From the NCBI RefSeq assembly GCF_029267215.1, contig NZ_JARIDH010000044.1:62001-126000 (forward strand): 64,000 nt of DNA. Reading direction: 5' to 3'. The notes under the pieces are model-generated. The model was given only the letters and a program-made list of their open reading frames with translations, did not search any database and was not told the origin of the DNA. The DNA comes from Clostridium sp. (GTDB taxonomy: Bacteria; Bacillota; Clostridia; Clostridiales; Clostridiaceae). Below, one piece after another: positions 42,613 to 51,871 of the stretch. The position numbers and the translations under genes were made by a program. Numbering within the stretch: the stretch's first letter is position 1; every line of letters starts with the position of its first letter.

Positions 42613-43905
42613 ATGAATAATACTAATAATTATAGAAAGCTGTTTATCGGCATTGATGATGAAATAACTATTTGTAATGGTAAGAAATTTGTTCCTATAA
42701 ATTTAGATAATGGAGCAACTACACCTTCCTTAAAAGAATGTATGAAATGTGTTTCTGATATGCTTTATGTTTATGGTTCTATTGGAAGAGGTAAAGGATA
42801 TAAAGCTAAGTTTTGTAATGAATTTTATGAAAGTTCAAGAAAAAAGGTTTTAAAGTTTTTTAATGTTAAAAATACAGAAGATTACACAGTAATTTATGTT
42901 AAAAATGCAACTGAGGGATTAAATTTATTAGCTAAAGCCTTAGGTAATAAGAAAGAATATATTATAAGTACTAGAATGGAACATCATGCTAATGATTTAC
43001 CTTGGAGAATTAGTAGTAATGTTATATATATAGATGTAGATGAAAAAGGATTTTTAAACAAAGAAAAAGTAGAGCATATCATAAGAAAAAATAGAGGAAA
43101 AGCTAAGTATATAACAATAACAGGGGCATCCAATGTTACTGGATATTTAAATCCAATTAATGAAATTGCAAAAATTGCTCATGAAAATGGAATGAAGATA
43201 ATAGTTGATGCTGCGCAGTTAGTAGCACATAAAAAAATAAATATGAATGGAAATGAAAAGGATGATTATATAGATTTTCTTGTTTTTTCTGCTCATAAGA
43301 TGTATGCGCCTTTTGGTTGTGGAGTAATAGTTGCAAGAAAAGAATGTATTGAAGATAAGGAGCCACTATTAAGAGGTGGAGGAGCAGTTGATTTAGTTTC
43401 TGATAATAAGGTATATTTAGATACTGAACCTGAAAGATTTGAAGCTGGAACACCTAATATAATAGGAGTTTGTGCTTTATTATCTTCCATAAGAATAATA
43501 AGTTCAATTGGATTTCAGAAAATTGAAGAAGAAGAGGAGAAACTTAAAAATTATTTGTTATATGGTTTAGAAAATATGCCTGACATAATAACATATGGAG
43601 ATTCAAAGTGCAAGGATAGAATTGGAATTGCTATTTTTAATGTTAAAGATATACATCATGATATAATAGCTGAAAGGTTAGCAAATTTAAGAGGAATAGC
43701 AATTAGAAATGGAACCTTTTGTGCTCATCCATATGCTAGAAGACTTTTAAATATAAAAGATGAAGAATTTTGTAAATACGCCTATAGTGATAAAAAAAGA
43801 CCAGGAATGCTTAGAGCTAGTTTAGGTCTTTATAATAGTAAAGAAGAAGTAGATGAGTTTTTAAATACTTTAGAAATAGTAAAAAGCAAAGATTTTAAAT
43901 TTTAA
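42613..43905 (+). CDS. cysteine desulfurase / selenocysteine lyase-like PLP enzyme
   Basis: A 430-residue class V aminotransferase. Features are LDNGATT near the start, TRMEHHAND, ITGASNVTGY, the PLP-anchoring Asp/Gln pair DAAQLVAH, the Schiff-base Lys in FSAHKMYAPFG and NGTFCAHPYARR with the candidate active-site Cys. This layout matches group II desulfurases (SufS/CsdA-like), but no suf or isc genes are nearby, so its product could serve another sulfur pathway. GGAGTG ribosome binding site and downstream terminator. Confidence 0.82.
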   Translation: MNNTNNYRKLFIGIDDEITICNGKKFVPINLDNGATTPSLKECMKCVSDMLYVYGSIGRGKGYKAKFCNEFYESSRKKVLKFFNVKNTEDYTVIYVKNATEGLNLLAKALGNKKEYIISTRMEHHANDLPWRISSNVIYIDVDEKGFLNKEKVEHIIRKNRGKAKYITITGASNVTGYLNPINEIAKIAHENGMKIIVDAAQLVAHKKINMNGNEKDDYIDFLVFSAHKMYAPFGCGVIVARKECIEDKEPLLRGGGAVDLVSDNKVYLDTEPERFEAGTPNIIGVCALLSSIRIISSIGFQKIEEEEEKLKNYLLYGLENMPDIITYGDSKCKDRIGIAIFNVKDIHHDIIAERLANLRGIAIRNGTFCAHPYARRLLNIKDEEFCKYAYSDKKRPGMLRASLGLYNSKEEVDEFLNTLEIVKSKDFKF

Positions 43906-43955
43906 TAATAAGGTTCATATTATTATTTACAAGTTAATAGTTAGTTTATAAATTT

Positions 43956-43986
43956 AAAAAGACATGCTATTGCATGTCTTTTTTGT
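43956..43986 (+). terminator. intrinsic terminator after the desulfurase-like gene
   Basis: AAAAAGACATGC pairs with GCATGTCTTTTTT around a short loop. Confidence 0.88.
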
Positions 43987-44015
43987 GGGTAAATTAAGAA
44001 AAATATTAATTTGTT

Positions 44016-45218
44016 TTATAATACAAAACTATGATAAAGAGGAAGAGAATCTCTATCCTCAAAATCGCTTATTAAAGGTCTTAAATAATTTAAACCTTCC
44101 TCGGTAATATTATTGCCTTCTTTGTTAATCCATTCAGTAGGAAAGTATTTTATATTATTGGCTATTTTATCAGCTTCAACTAAGAAAGTAGAACTCTTAT
44201 AAGGGAAAGAAGATTCTCTCTTAATTGAAATCATATATCCGCCATCTTGGTTTATAGAAGCTTCTAAAGCTGCTTTTCCAACCATAATAGCCTCTTTAAT
44301 ATCTATTTTTGATGATGAATGCATAGCACATCTTTGAAGAGTGCCAAGTTCTAGTGATTTCACTCTATTTGTTATACTTGCTTGTATTATTAAATTTTTT
44401 AAGTAATTACTTACACCACCTAATTGGGCATGACCAAAGGAATCCTTAGATGAGATTGTTTCAGTAATAAACTTTCCTTCTTCATTTCTTATTCCTTCAG
44501 AAACAACAATATAAACATGATTTTTTTCTTTATATATTCTAGCAACATCAATTAAAAACTGATGTACTGAAAATTTGCTTTCAGGTAAGTAAATTAAATC
44601 TGCACATTGTTCTCCATTTATATTAGCTAAAGCAGAAGAAGCTGCAAGCCAACCTGTATCTCTTCCCATAGTTTCAATAATAAATATACCATTGTTTGTA
44701 TAAACCTTAGAATCTAAGAAAGTTTCTAAAACAGAAGTTGTTATAAATTTAGCTGCACTACCAAAACCTGGTGTATGGTCTGTGTACATTAAATCATTAT
44801 CTATTGTTTTAGGAATTCCAAAAAATTTTATATTTATATTTTTAGCTTTAGCAAAAGCATTAAGCTTAGCTGTAGTATCCATTGAATCATTTCCACCAAC
44901 ATAGAAAAATGCTTTTATATCAAGAGAATTTAAAATTTCAAGAAGTTTTAAATATTCTTCTTCACTATCTTCTAATTTCTTTAATTTATATCTACAAGCT
45001 CCTAATCCAGAAGCAGGTGAATTTTTAAATCTTTCTAACTGAAGATCATCTAGCTCTGATAAGTTTATAATATTTTTATTTAATATACCTTCAATTCCAT
45101 TTAATCCACCATAAACATTATTATATAAGTTAAGTTTTTTATTAGCTTTAAGTAACCCATAAACACTAGCGTTTATTACTGAAGTAGGCCCACCTGATTG
45201 AGCAATTATACAATTCAT
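44016..45218 (-). CDS. pfp: pyrophosphate-type 6-phosphofructokinase
   Basis: About 400 residues of the PFK family. The diphosphate donor is suggested by VGGNDSMDT (Asp where ATP-PFKs have Gly) and PKTIDNDL (Lys where ATP enzymes have Gly). Other blocks are AQSGGPTSVINAS, GLGACRYK and ETMGRDTGWLAA. It phosphorylates fructose 6-phosphate reversibly using PPi. The start at 45218 follows AAAGGAG; an in-frame TTG at 45248 lies upstream of that site. The gene is on its own, divergent from the Fur-family gene. Confidence 0.9.
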   Translation of the reverse strand: MNCIIAQSGGPTSVINASVYGLLKANKKLNLYNNVYGGLNGIEGILNKNIINLSELDDLQLERFKNSPASGLGACRYKLKKLEDSEEEYLKLLEILNSLDIKAFFYVGGNDSMDTTAKLNAFAKAKNINIKFFGIPKTIDNDLMYTDHTPGFGSAAKFITTSVLETFLDSKVYTNNGIFIIETMGRDTGWLAASSALANINGEQCADLIYLPESKFSVHQFLIDVARIYKEKNHVYIVVSEGIRNEEGKFITETISSKDSFGHAQLGGVSNYLKNLIIQASITNRVKSLELGTLQRCAMHSSSKIDIKEAIMVGKAALEASINQDGGYMISIKRESSFPYKSSTFLVEADKIANNIKYFPTEWINKEGNNITEEGLNYLRPLISDFEDRDSLPLYHSFVL

Positions 45219-45248
45219 TTTAAAAAATCTCTCCTTTGTGTCATACAA

Positions 45249-45599
45249 TTAATTAGTGTAAAAATAAATATGTTATACTAATTCATTAAATGTAATACTC
45301 TATTTATTAATATACACTAAATTTTATGATAAATAAACCTTTTTTATGAAAAAAAGAATAATTTTTAAAGGTTTTTTGTTGAATGAGCTATACTAAAAAG
45401 GAAATATATTTGAAAAGATGATTAATTAAATTTAATATGCTACACTATTTTGAATTCGACTAGCTTGAAAATAAGTTTTTTATGTTTAATTAAGTATGAA
45501 ATTTAAAATATAAATTTTAATTTATAAATATAATAATTAATTTGTTTTGTTGTGTTATAATTTAACATAGTTATTTAAATATTTATTTAGGAGAATGTT
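45249..45599. promoter_or_regulatory. divergent intergenic region with a PerR/Fur-like box
   Basis: A 350-base gap with no supported gene. TTAGTGTA (45252-45259) is repeated inverted as TACACTAA near 45313. TATAAT at 45556-45561 is a likely -10 for the Fur-family gene. TTATAAATATAATAA at 45522-45536 matches 13 of 15 positions of the PerR-type box TTATAATTATTATAA and covers the expected -35 position, suggesting autoregulation. AT richness lowers significance. Confidence 0.4.
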
Positions 45600-46010
45600 A
45601 TGGAAGTAAAAGAAATATTTAAAGCTAAGGGCATAAAAGTCACTAAGGCTAGAATTTTAATATACCAATTATTAAAAGAAACTGATAGAAGTATAACGGC
45701 TGATTATATATATGGTAATTGTACTGGAATAAATTTATCTACTGTTTATAGAACTTTAGAAATCTTTTTAGAAAAAGATTTAGTTGATAAATTTGAACTT
45801 GGAGATGGAAAGAGTTCCTATAATTTAAAAAAGAAAAACTTACATAAACATATTTTAGAATGTGATCTTTGTCATAAGGAAATTGAGGTTCCATGTCCTA
45901 TGAGACAAATTGAAGAACTTCTTAGAAATCAAACTGGTTTTAAGATTAAAGAACATAATCTTACGCTAAAAGGTATATGTGAGCAATGTATAAAAGAGAA
46001 TGAAAAATAA
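45600..46010 (+). CDS. Fur-family metalloregulator (Fur/Zur/PerR group)
   Basis: A 136-residue regulator: winged HTH (KGIKVTKARILIYQLLKE, NLSTVYRTLEIFLEKDLV) and a C-terminal dimerisation/metal domain with LHKHILECDLCHKEIEV and CEQC, supplying the two CxxC structural-zinc pairs. Which metal or signal it senses cannot be fixed from sequence; the HKH and the ECDLC site fit Zur or Fur, and a Zur-like operator is present 6 kb downstream at a zinc-type transporter. AGGAG ribosome binding site. Confidence 0.88.
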   Translation: MEVKEIFKAKGIKVTKARILIYQLLKETDRSITADYIYGNCTGINLSTVYRTLEIFLEKDLVDKFELGDGKSSYNLKKKNLHKHILECDLCHKEIEVPCPMRQIEELLRNQTGFKIKEHNLTLKGICEQCIKENEK

Positions 46011-46048
46011 TATAAATACAAATTATTAAATAAAACTTGGATAAAGTA

Positions 46049-46077
46049 TTTACAAAAAAAGAATAAAGACGTATAAT
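46049..46077 (+). promoter_or_regulatory. promoter of the purine riboswitch unit
   Basis: TTTACA (46049-46054) and TATAAT (46072-46077), 17 bases apart, about 25 bases before the aptamer. Confidence 0.7.
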
Positions 46078-46101
46078 CATTAATAATAAATTAAAAACAT
46101 T

Positions 46102-46240
46102 CCCCATATATTTCTGGAGATAGGGTCTAGATGTTTCTACGAGATAACCGTAAATATTCTCGCTATGGGTAAGTCGGACATATTAATGAACTTTAAGTTA
46201 GTATTGATTTACCTGTTTTGAATCAATACTAACTTTTTTC
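46102..46240 (+). ncRNA. purine (guanine-type) riboswitch with terminator
   Basis: P1 CCCAT (46103-46107) with ATGGG (46165-46169); P2 CTGGA/TCTAG with loop GATAGGG; J2/3 TTTCTAC; P3 GAGA/TCTC with the conserved loop ACCGTAA; then CTATGGG. The specificity base before TATGGG is C (46163), predicting guanine or hypoxanthine rather than adenine. The terminator is a 15-bp perfect stem (46195-46209 with 46221-46235) and T run. It represses the following purine permease when purine is plentiful. Confidence 0.9.
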
Positions 46241-46297
46241 TTTACTTTTACTTAAAAAACGAATAATGAATATATTAAATTTGGAAGGAGAAACATA

Positions 46298-47689
46298 TTG
46301 AATTTGATAGAGAAGGTTTTTAAATTAAAAGAAAATAAAACTAATGTAAAAACAGAAGTTATTGGAGGGTTAACAACATTCGTAACTTTTGCCTATGCAT
46401 TATTAGTTATTCCAAACATACTTAAAATTGGAGGTATGAATTCATTAGGTATTAAAGGAGATGCGGCAGCCAATTTAACTATGGCTGGTGATCCAATAAT
46501 ATCATCAGCTTTTGCTTCTGTTTGTGTAGCAGCTGCCTTAGGAACATTAATAATGGCCTTTTATGCTAATTTACCATTTGTATTAGCACCAGGATTAGGA
46601 TTAGTATCTTTCTTTTCCTATAATATTTGTATAAAACTTGGATTTTCATGGCAAGAAGGATTAGCAGCAGTATTCATATCAGGAGTATTATTTATAATTA
46701 TTACGCTTACTTCAATAAGAGAAAAAATTGTACAAGCAATACCTGAAAATCTTAAATACGCCATTACAGCTGGAATAGGACTTTTCGTAGCATTAATTGG
46801 ATTAAAAAGTGGAGGTATTGTAAAAGCAAATCCAGCAACATTAGTGGCTTTTGGAGATTTTACAGATAAATATGTCTTACTTACAATAATAGGACTTATA
46901 ATAACATCAATTTTAGTAGCAAGAAGAATAACTGGTGGAATGCTTTTAGGAATAATAATAACAACAATAATAGGTATTCCAATGGGAGTTACTAATTTAA
47001 CAGGAATGAAATTATTTTCATTACCTAATATAGGAAGTACGTTTTTTGCTATGGATTTAAAGGGTCTTTTAATAAGCAATGGAGATGGAGTTTTTGGAGC
47101 ATTACTTACAATATTTATGGTTGTAATAACCTTAAGTTTAGTAGATCTATTTGATACAATAGGAACTTTAGTTGGAACAGCTCAAAGCTCAGGAATGATA
47201 GATGAAGATGGACAAGTCAAAAATTTAAGAAAAGCTTTAGCATCAGATGCAGTAGGCACAACACTTGCATCTTTATTAGGAACAACAACACTAGCAACGG
47301 TTGTTGAATCAGCGGCAGGTATATCAGCAGGAGCTAGAACAGGTCTTTCTAATGTAATAGTTAGTATATTATTAATAATTTCATTATTTTTTAGTGGATT
47401 AATAGGAATAGTTCCTCAAAGTGCCACTGCACCTGCTTTAATAATAGTTGGCGTTTTAATGATGGGAGCTATAACTGAGATTGATTTTAATGATTTTACT
47501 GAGGCTGTGCCGGCTTTCTTTACAATAGCTATGATGCCATTTACATATTCAATAGCTAATGGAATAGCTATTGGAATGATATTTTATCCTATAATGAAAG
47601 TAGTTACAGGAAAAGGAAAAGAAGTACATAAAGTTATATATATATTTGCAGTATTATTTATATTAAGATTTATATTAATGCCAGATTAA
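46298..47689 (+). CDS. purine (guanine/hypoxanthine-type) permease, AzgA/PbuG family
   Basis: A 463-residue membrane protein with about 12-14 helices. AzgA-like hallmarks are KTEVIGGLTTFVTFAYALLVIPNIL at the N-terminus, LPFVLAPGLGLVSFFSY, DLFDTIGTLVGTAQ in the middle, and LLGTTTLATVVESAAGISAGARTGL. The riboswitch upstream, with C at the specificity position, supports guanine or hypoxanthine as cargo. It starts at TTG with GGAAGGAG. It is monocistronic with a strong terminator. Confidence 0.92.
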   Translation: MNLIEKVFKLKENKTNVKTEVIGGLTTFVTFAYALLVIPNILKIGGMNSLGIKGDAAANLTMAGDPIISSAFASVCVAAALGTLIMAFYANLPFVLAPGLGLVSFFSYNICIKLGFSWQEGLAAVFISGVLFIIITLTSIREKIVQAIPENLKYAITAGIGLFVALIGLKSGGIVKANPATLVAFGDFTDKYVLLTIIGLIITSILVARRITGGMLLGIIITTIIGIPMGVTNLTGMKLFSLPNIGSTFFAMDLKGLLISNGDGVFGALLTIFMVVITLSLVDLFDTIGTLVGTAQSSGMIDEDGQVKNLRKALASDAVGTTLASLLGTTTLATVVESAAGISAGARTGLSNVIVSILLIISLFFSGLIGIVPQSATAPALIIVGVLMMGAITEIDFNDFTEAVPAFFTIAMMPFTYSIANGIAIGMIFYPIMKVVTGKGKEVHKVIYIFAVLFILRFILMPD

Positions 47690-47708
47690 TATAAAAAGTT
47701 ATGAGGAG

Positions 47709-47738
47709 ACTAGAAAAATTATTTTCTAGTTTTTTTAT
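47709..47738 (+). terminator. intrinsic terminator after the purine permease gene
   Basis: ACTAGAAAA/TTTTCTAGT 9-bp stem with ATTA loop and T run. Confidence 0.88.
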
Positions 47739-47868
47739 TTAAATTTAAGTTAATTTTGTATAAAATTACAAAAAATAATATATAGAGAAAATATTAATTA
47801 AATCTTAAATTTATCCATTGTTTAAAGAATAGATATTACTTAAAATGAGGGGCAAAGGGGTGAGGTTT

Positions 47869-50292
47869 ATGATTAAACTTGAAAAAAAGAAAAATGGAAA
47901 TATAACAATTGTAAATATTTATAATTTTATAAGAAAAACTGTTTATCCAAGTGGTGAATTTGTACAAGATGATTTTGAAACTGTAATAAAGGAAATAGAG
48001 CTTATTAAGCAATATGGATTTCCAGCAACCTATGCATTAAAACATGATGCCTTAATGGATGAAAATTTTGTGAAACTAATTAAAGATTCTGTAGATGATT
48101 ATGATGAAGTTGGAGCTTGGTTTGAGATTACAGGAGAACTTTGTGAAAAAGCAGGAGTCACTTGGAAGGGGGAAACTCCTATTGATGATCATGTTCATAA
48201 GGGGTATTCATTAGGTTATTCTAAAGAGGATAGAAAAAAATTAGTTGATGCTTATATGAAAGATTTTAAAGAAATATTTGGTTATTATCCTAAAACTGTA
48301 GGTTCATGGGTTATGGATATAGTTACTTTAACTTATTTTAAAGAGAAGTATGGTGTTTTAGGGGCTGCAATGTGTAGAGATCAAATAGGAACTGATGGTT
48401 TCACACTTTGGGGAGGATATTTTACTAAAGCTTATTATCCAAGTAAATTAAATGAGTATGTTCCAGCACAGAGTGAAGAGATGCAATTAGATTTACCTAT
48501 ATTTAGACTTTTAGGACCAGATCCAATATATAATTTTGAGGATGGTTTAAGAAAAGAATTAAATGGAGTTCATACTTTAGAACCAGCTTGGATAATAGGC
48601 CAAAATAAGGAATGGGTACATTGGTTTTTTGAATGTTTAACTGATGAAGATGTATTAGGTTTTTCTTATGCACAGATTGGACAGGAAAATACTTATCTTT
48701 GGAATACAATGTACAAAGGGTATGAGGTTCAAATAGAATATTTATCAAAGTTAGATAAAGAAGGGAAAATAAGAGTTGAAACATTAAAAGAGAGTGCCCT
48801 TTGGTATAAGAATAAATATAGATTAACACCGCCTACTACATTTGGTGCAAAAAAAGATTGGAATTATTTTAATATGAAAACATTATGGTATAATAGTAGA
48901 TTTTTTAGAACAAGTTTCTTATTTGAAAATAATTCCTTAGTAATAAGAGATCTACATCTTTTTGATGAAAAGTATGTATCTAGATATTATGATGGAGTTT
49001 TAAATAATAATGAGAGTGTTTTTGACACTCTTCCTTTAATGACTCCTCACTATTGGAGAAATGAAATTGAAGAAAGACCAGAAATAAGTATAGTTAAAGA
49101 GAAGAAAATAGGTGTATATGAAAAACTTAAGGGAGAAAACATGACATATAGAAAAAATGGAAATGATTCTTCTTTAATTCAATGGGAAGTAGATGGGCTA
49201 GGAAAAGTAGAAATATGTCTTAAGGAAGAAACTATTGCATTTAAATTTACAGGAGAGTTAAAAGAGAAAGGAATGCTTTGCATAAATACATTACCTGTTC
49301 TTAAGGAATTAAATTCAAAAGGATTAATTTGTAAACATAATAATTTTGAATATGGAGTTTCGTTATTAAAGGGAGAATTTTCTTTAGATGAAAATTTTAA
49401 GGTTATATTAAAACCAGAAGAGGGAGAAATAATATTAAATTTAAACACTACAAAGGTTGAAAATGAAGTGGAAAAATTTCTTAGAAAAGATGAATCTTTT
49501 GATGAGAAGTTAGGTGATTATTATATTCCAAAATATAAAAGAACAAATCAAAAATCAAGAGTGAAATTAAGAGCTTTTAGACCAATAGTAAATATTGATA
49601 CTATGCTCTTTGATAAACCATTTAAGGAGGAGATACTTTTAGGGAAAAGATGTAAAGATGGAGAGATAAGATATACATTAGATGGAACAGAACCTACTGA
49701 AGACTCTACTTTATATAAAGGGCCAATAGAAATAAGTGATTCTACATTTTTAAAAGCCAAGGTATTTAAAGAGGGGTACAAACCAAGTGATACTGTTGAA
49801 AGTAGAATATATTATACTATTAAAATAAAAGATATTAAAGGGTTAACAGAGCCTACAAATCATCCTCTTTATAATAAAAATGGAGTTTATGACTTAATAG
49901 ACGGTAAAAAAGGAAGTAAACATTATACTGATGGAAATTGGCTTGGATATAGAAGAGATATGGTTGTTATTGTTGATTTAGGAGAAGTGAAAGAAATAAA
50001 AGAGGTTATGGCTGGTTTCTTACAAGATACAAGAGCTTGGATTTACTATCCTAAACGTATTGAATGTTACTATTCTTTAGATGGAGAAAATTTTGAACTT
50101 ATGGGTAAAAACATAAGAGATATTAATGAAAAGAGAGTAGAAATAGGAAAAATAGATTTATTGATTAGTAAAAAAATTAAAGCTAGATATATTAAAGTAT
50201 TTGCAGAAAATGAAGGAATGTGTCCTTCATGGAGTATTAATCCAGGGGAAGGGCCAACATTTATGTTTATTGACCAAATAACAGTAAGATAA
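47869..50292 (+). CDS. large carbohydrate-related protein: barrel-like domain, CHB_HEX_C and F5/8-type C domains
   Basis: About 807 residues without signal peptide. Residues 1-390 look like a (beta/alpha) barrel related to deacetylase/glycosidase folds (FPATYALKHDALMDENF, YYPKTVGSWVMDIVTL), loosely like domains of unknown function in Bacteroides glycan enzymes. Residues 560-670 contain a chitobiase/hexosaminidase C-terminal-type domain (IRYTLDGTEPTEDSTLYKGP), and 670-807 a discoidin (F5/8 C, CBM32-like) domain ending WSINPGEG...FIDQITVR. A glycan-binding, glycan-processing protein is inferred, but lack of a leader is odd for one acting on host glycans. ATG 47869 follows GGGGTGAGG. Confidence 0.75.
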   Translation: MIKLEKKKNGNITIVNIYNFIRKTVYPSGEFVQDDFETVIKEIELIKQYGFPATYALKHDALMDENFVKLIKDSVDDYDEVGAWFEITGELCEKAGVTWKGETPIDDHVHKGYSLGYSKEDRKKLVDAYMKDFKEIFGYYPKTVGSWVMDIVTLTYFKEKYGVLGAAMCRDQIGTDGFTLWGGYFTKAYYPSKLNEYVPAQSEEMQLDLPIFRLLGPDPIYNFEDGLRKELNGVHTLEPAWIIGQNKEWVHWFFECLTDEDVLGFSYAQIGQENTYLWNTMYKGYEVQIEYLSKLDKEGKIRVETLKESALWYKNKYRLTPPTTFGAKKDWNYFNMKTLWYNSRFFRTSFLFENNSLVIRDLHLFDEKYVSRYYDGVLNNNESVFDTLPLMTPHYWRNEIEERPEISIVKEKKIGVYEKLKGENMTYRKNGNDSSLIQWEVDGLGKVEICLKEETIAFKFTGELKEKGMLCINTLPVLKELNSKGLICKHNNFEYGVSLLKGEFSLDENFKVILKPEEGEIILNLNTTKVENEVEKFLRKDESFDEKLGDYYIPKYKRTNQKSRVKLRAFRPIVNIDTMLFDKPFKEEILLGKRCKDGEIRYTLDGTEPTEDSTLYKGPIEISDSTFLKAKVFKEGYKPSDTVESRIYYTIKIKDIKGLTEPTNHPLYNKNGVYDLIDGKKGSKHYTDGNWLGYRRDMVVIVDLGEVKEIKEVMAGFLQDTRAWIYYPKRIECYYSLDGENFELMGKNIRDINEKRVEIGKIDLLISKKIKARYIKVFAENEGMCPSWSINPGEGPTFMFIDQITVR

Positions 50293-50305
50293 AATTATTA
50301 AATAT

Positions 50306-50357
50306 AAAAAAGCTATGAGGCAGAAGAAATTAGTCTACTCATAGCTTTTGTTTTTTA
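50306..50357. terminator. bidirectional terminator between the glycan protein and zinc-type transporter genes
   Basis: AAAAAGCTATGAG pairs with CTCATAGCTTTT around an 18-base loop, with A and T runs at the ends. Confidence 0.8.
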
Positions 50358-50359
50358 TA

Positions 50360-51172
50360 TTAAAGTTTCTTATGATTTATTATTAATGACAATATAAGAA
50401 CTACAACAGATGTAAGTGCAATTGTACCACCAGGTGCAAAGTCTAATAATGATGAAATTAAAAGTCCGCCTAAAACATCTATAATTCCTATAATTATTGA
50501 AATAACAAGTGATTTTGAAAATCCTTTTTTAAATTGCATTGAAGTTGCAGCTGGCATAACTATTATTGAAGAAATAACTAGTATTCCCATAACTCTAATT
50601 GAAACTGAAATTGTAGCACCAACTATTATTGTGAAAACATAGTTTATAAGTTTTGTATTAATACCAGAAACTCTTGCTCCCTCTTCATCAAATGTTGTAT
50701 AAACTAATTTGTTATATAAAGAAAATATTCCTATAAGACAAAGGATTGAAACAACTGCAATTATAATTAAATCACTTTTTGTAACTGTAAGTATGCTTCC
50801 AAAGAGAAAAGAGTTTACAGTTGTACTTGCTTTTCCTGTACTTACAAGTATTAAGGCTAAACCTAAACTAAAAGTAAGTATTATTGACATTGATAATTCA
50901 GCGTATTTTTTGTAATAATTTCTTAAAATTTCTATAAGTAGCGCGCAAATTGTTGTGAATACAAATGCACTTAAAAGTGGATTGAATCCAAATACTAAAC
51001 CTATGGCAACACCAGCAAAGGATGAGTGAGAAAGGGTATCCCCTATCATTGAGTATCTTTTTAATACTAAGAATAATCCTATACAAGGACAAAGTATAGA
51101 TATTATAAATCCAGCAATAAAGGCGTTACGAATAAAGTCTAGTTGAAATAAAGTTTGAAGATTAGCTAACAT
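50360..51172 (-). CDS. znuB: ABC transporter permease, ZnuB/MntB type
   Basis: A 270-residue membrane protein with about eight helices, ABC-3 family. Features are LVLKRYSMIGDTLSHSSFAGVAIG near the N-terminus and GILVISSIIVMPAATSMQF in the C-terminal half. It imports zinc (or manganese) with the ATPase encoded 3 bases upstream. No substrate-binding lipoprotein is encoded next to it, so that subunit must come from elsewhere. The zinc assignment leans on the Fur/Zur-type operator upstream of the ATPase gene. Confidence 0.85.
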   Translation of the reverse strand: MLANLQTLFQLDFIRNAFIAGFIISILCPCIGLFLVLKRYSMIGDTLSHSSFAGVAIGLVFGFNPLLSAFVFTTICALLIEILRNYYKKYAELSMSIILTFSLGLALILVSTGKASTTVNSFLFGSILTVTKSDLIIIAVVSILCLIGIFSLYNKLVYTTFDEEGARVSGINTKLINYVFTIIVGATISVSIRVMGILVISSIIVMPAATSMQFKKGFSKSLVISIIIGIIDVLGGLLISSLLDFAPGGTIALTSVVVLILSLIINHKKL

Positions 51173-51175
51173 TTT

Positions 51176-51850
51176 TTAGTTACCCTTTCTATTTAATTTT
51201 ATTTTATCAAGTTTTTCTACGAAATCCTCAGTTTTGAAAAGAGTAGCTGAGGAATTTTTAAGTTCTAATATATAAGAAGAATATCTTATAGATTTTTCAA
51301 TGTTATGTTCAACACAAATAATAGTCATATCCTTCTTTTTATTTAATTTGTATATTAAGTCATAAATATCTTTTTGAGTTTTTTCATCTATACCTGTTGA
51401 TGGTTCATCTAGAATTAGGATATTTGGATGTCCAATTAATGCCCTAGCAATAAAAATTCTCTGTTGTTGACCACCAGATAGTGAACCTATAAGATTATTC
51501 TTAAATTCTAACATATTTACAGCTTTTAAAACCCTATCTATTTCAGTTTTATCTTTTATTTTTAATGTTTTTAGATGGATTTTTAAAACCTCTAACACAG
51601 TAATTGAAAATTGTGAGTTGAAGTTATCAACCTTTTGAGGTACATATCCAACACTATTTAAATTTATTTCTATATTCCCTTCAATTGGTTTTAGGTATCC
51701 TAAAAGAAGTTTTAAAAGAGTAGTTTTTGAACTACCATTTTCTCCTATTATGGATATAAACTCGTTTTCTGGTAAAGATAAGTTTATATTATTAAGCTGA
51801 TATGGCTTAGAACCGCTATAGGAAAAGCATAGATTGTTTATATTTATCAA
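51176..51850 (-). CDS. znuC: ABC transporter ATPase, ZnuC/MntA type
   Basis: A 224-residue ATPase with Walker A GENGSSKTT (Ser for the usual Gly before Lys), Q-loop VGYVPQK, signature LSGGQQQR and Walker B ILILDEPSTGID, then the switch His in CVEHN. It energises the ZnuB-like permease encoded 3 bases downstream. A promoter with the Zur-like dyad over the -35 lies directly upstream. AGGAG ribosome binding site. Confidence 0.87.
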   Translation of the reverse strand: MININNLCFSYSGSKPYQLNNINLSLPENEFISIIGENGSSKTTLLKLLLGYLKPIEGNIEINLNSVGYVPQKVDNFNSQFSITVLEVLKIHLKTLKIKDKTEIDRVLKAVNMLEFKNNLIGSLSGGQQQRIFIARALIGHPNILILDEPSTGIDEKTQKDIYDLIYKLNKKKDMTIICVEHNIEKSIRYSSYILELKNSSATLFKTEDFVEKLDKIKLNRKGN

Positions 51851-51871
51851 ATTGTATCACTCCTAGTATAA

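Noticed and set aside
43157-43453. Long minus-strand reading frame inside the desulfurase-like gene
   Set aside because: Low-complexity shadow of a clear PLP enzyme in the other strand, no ribosome binding site, composition typical of antisense frames.
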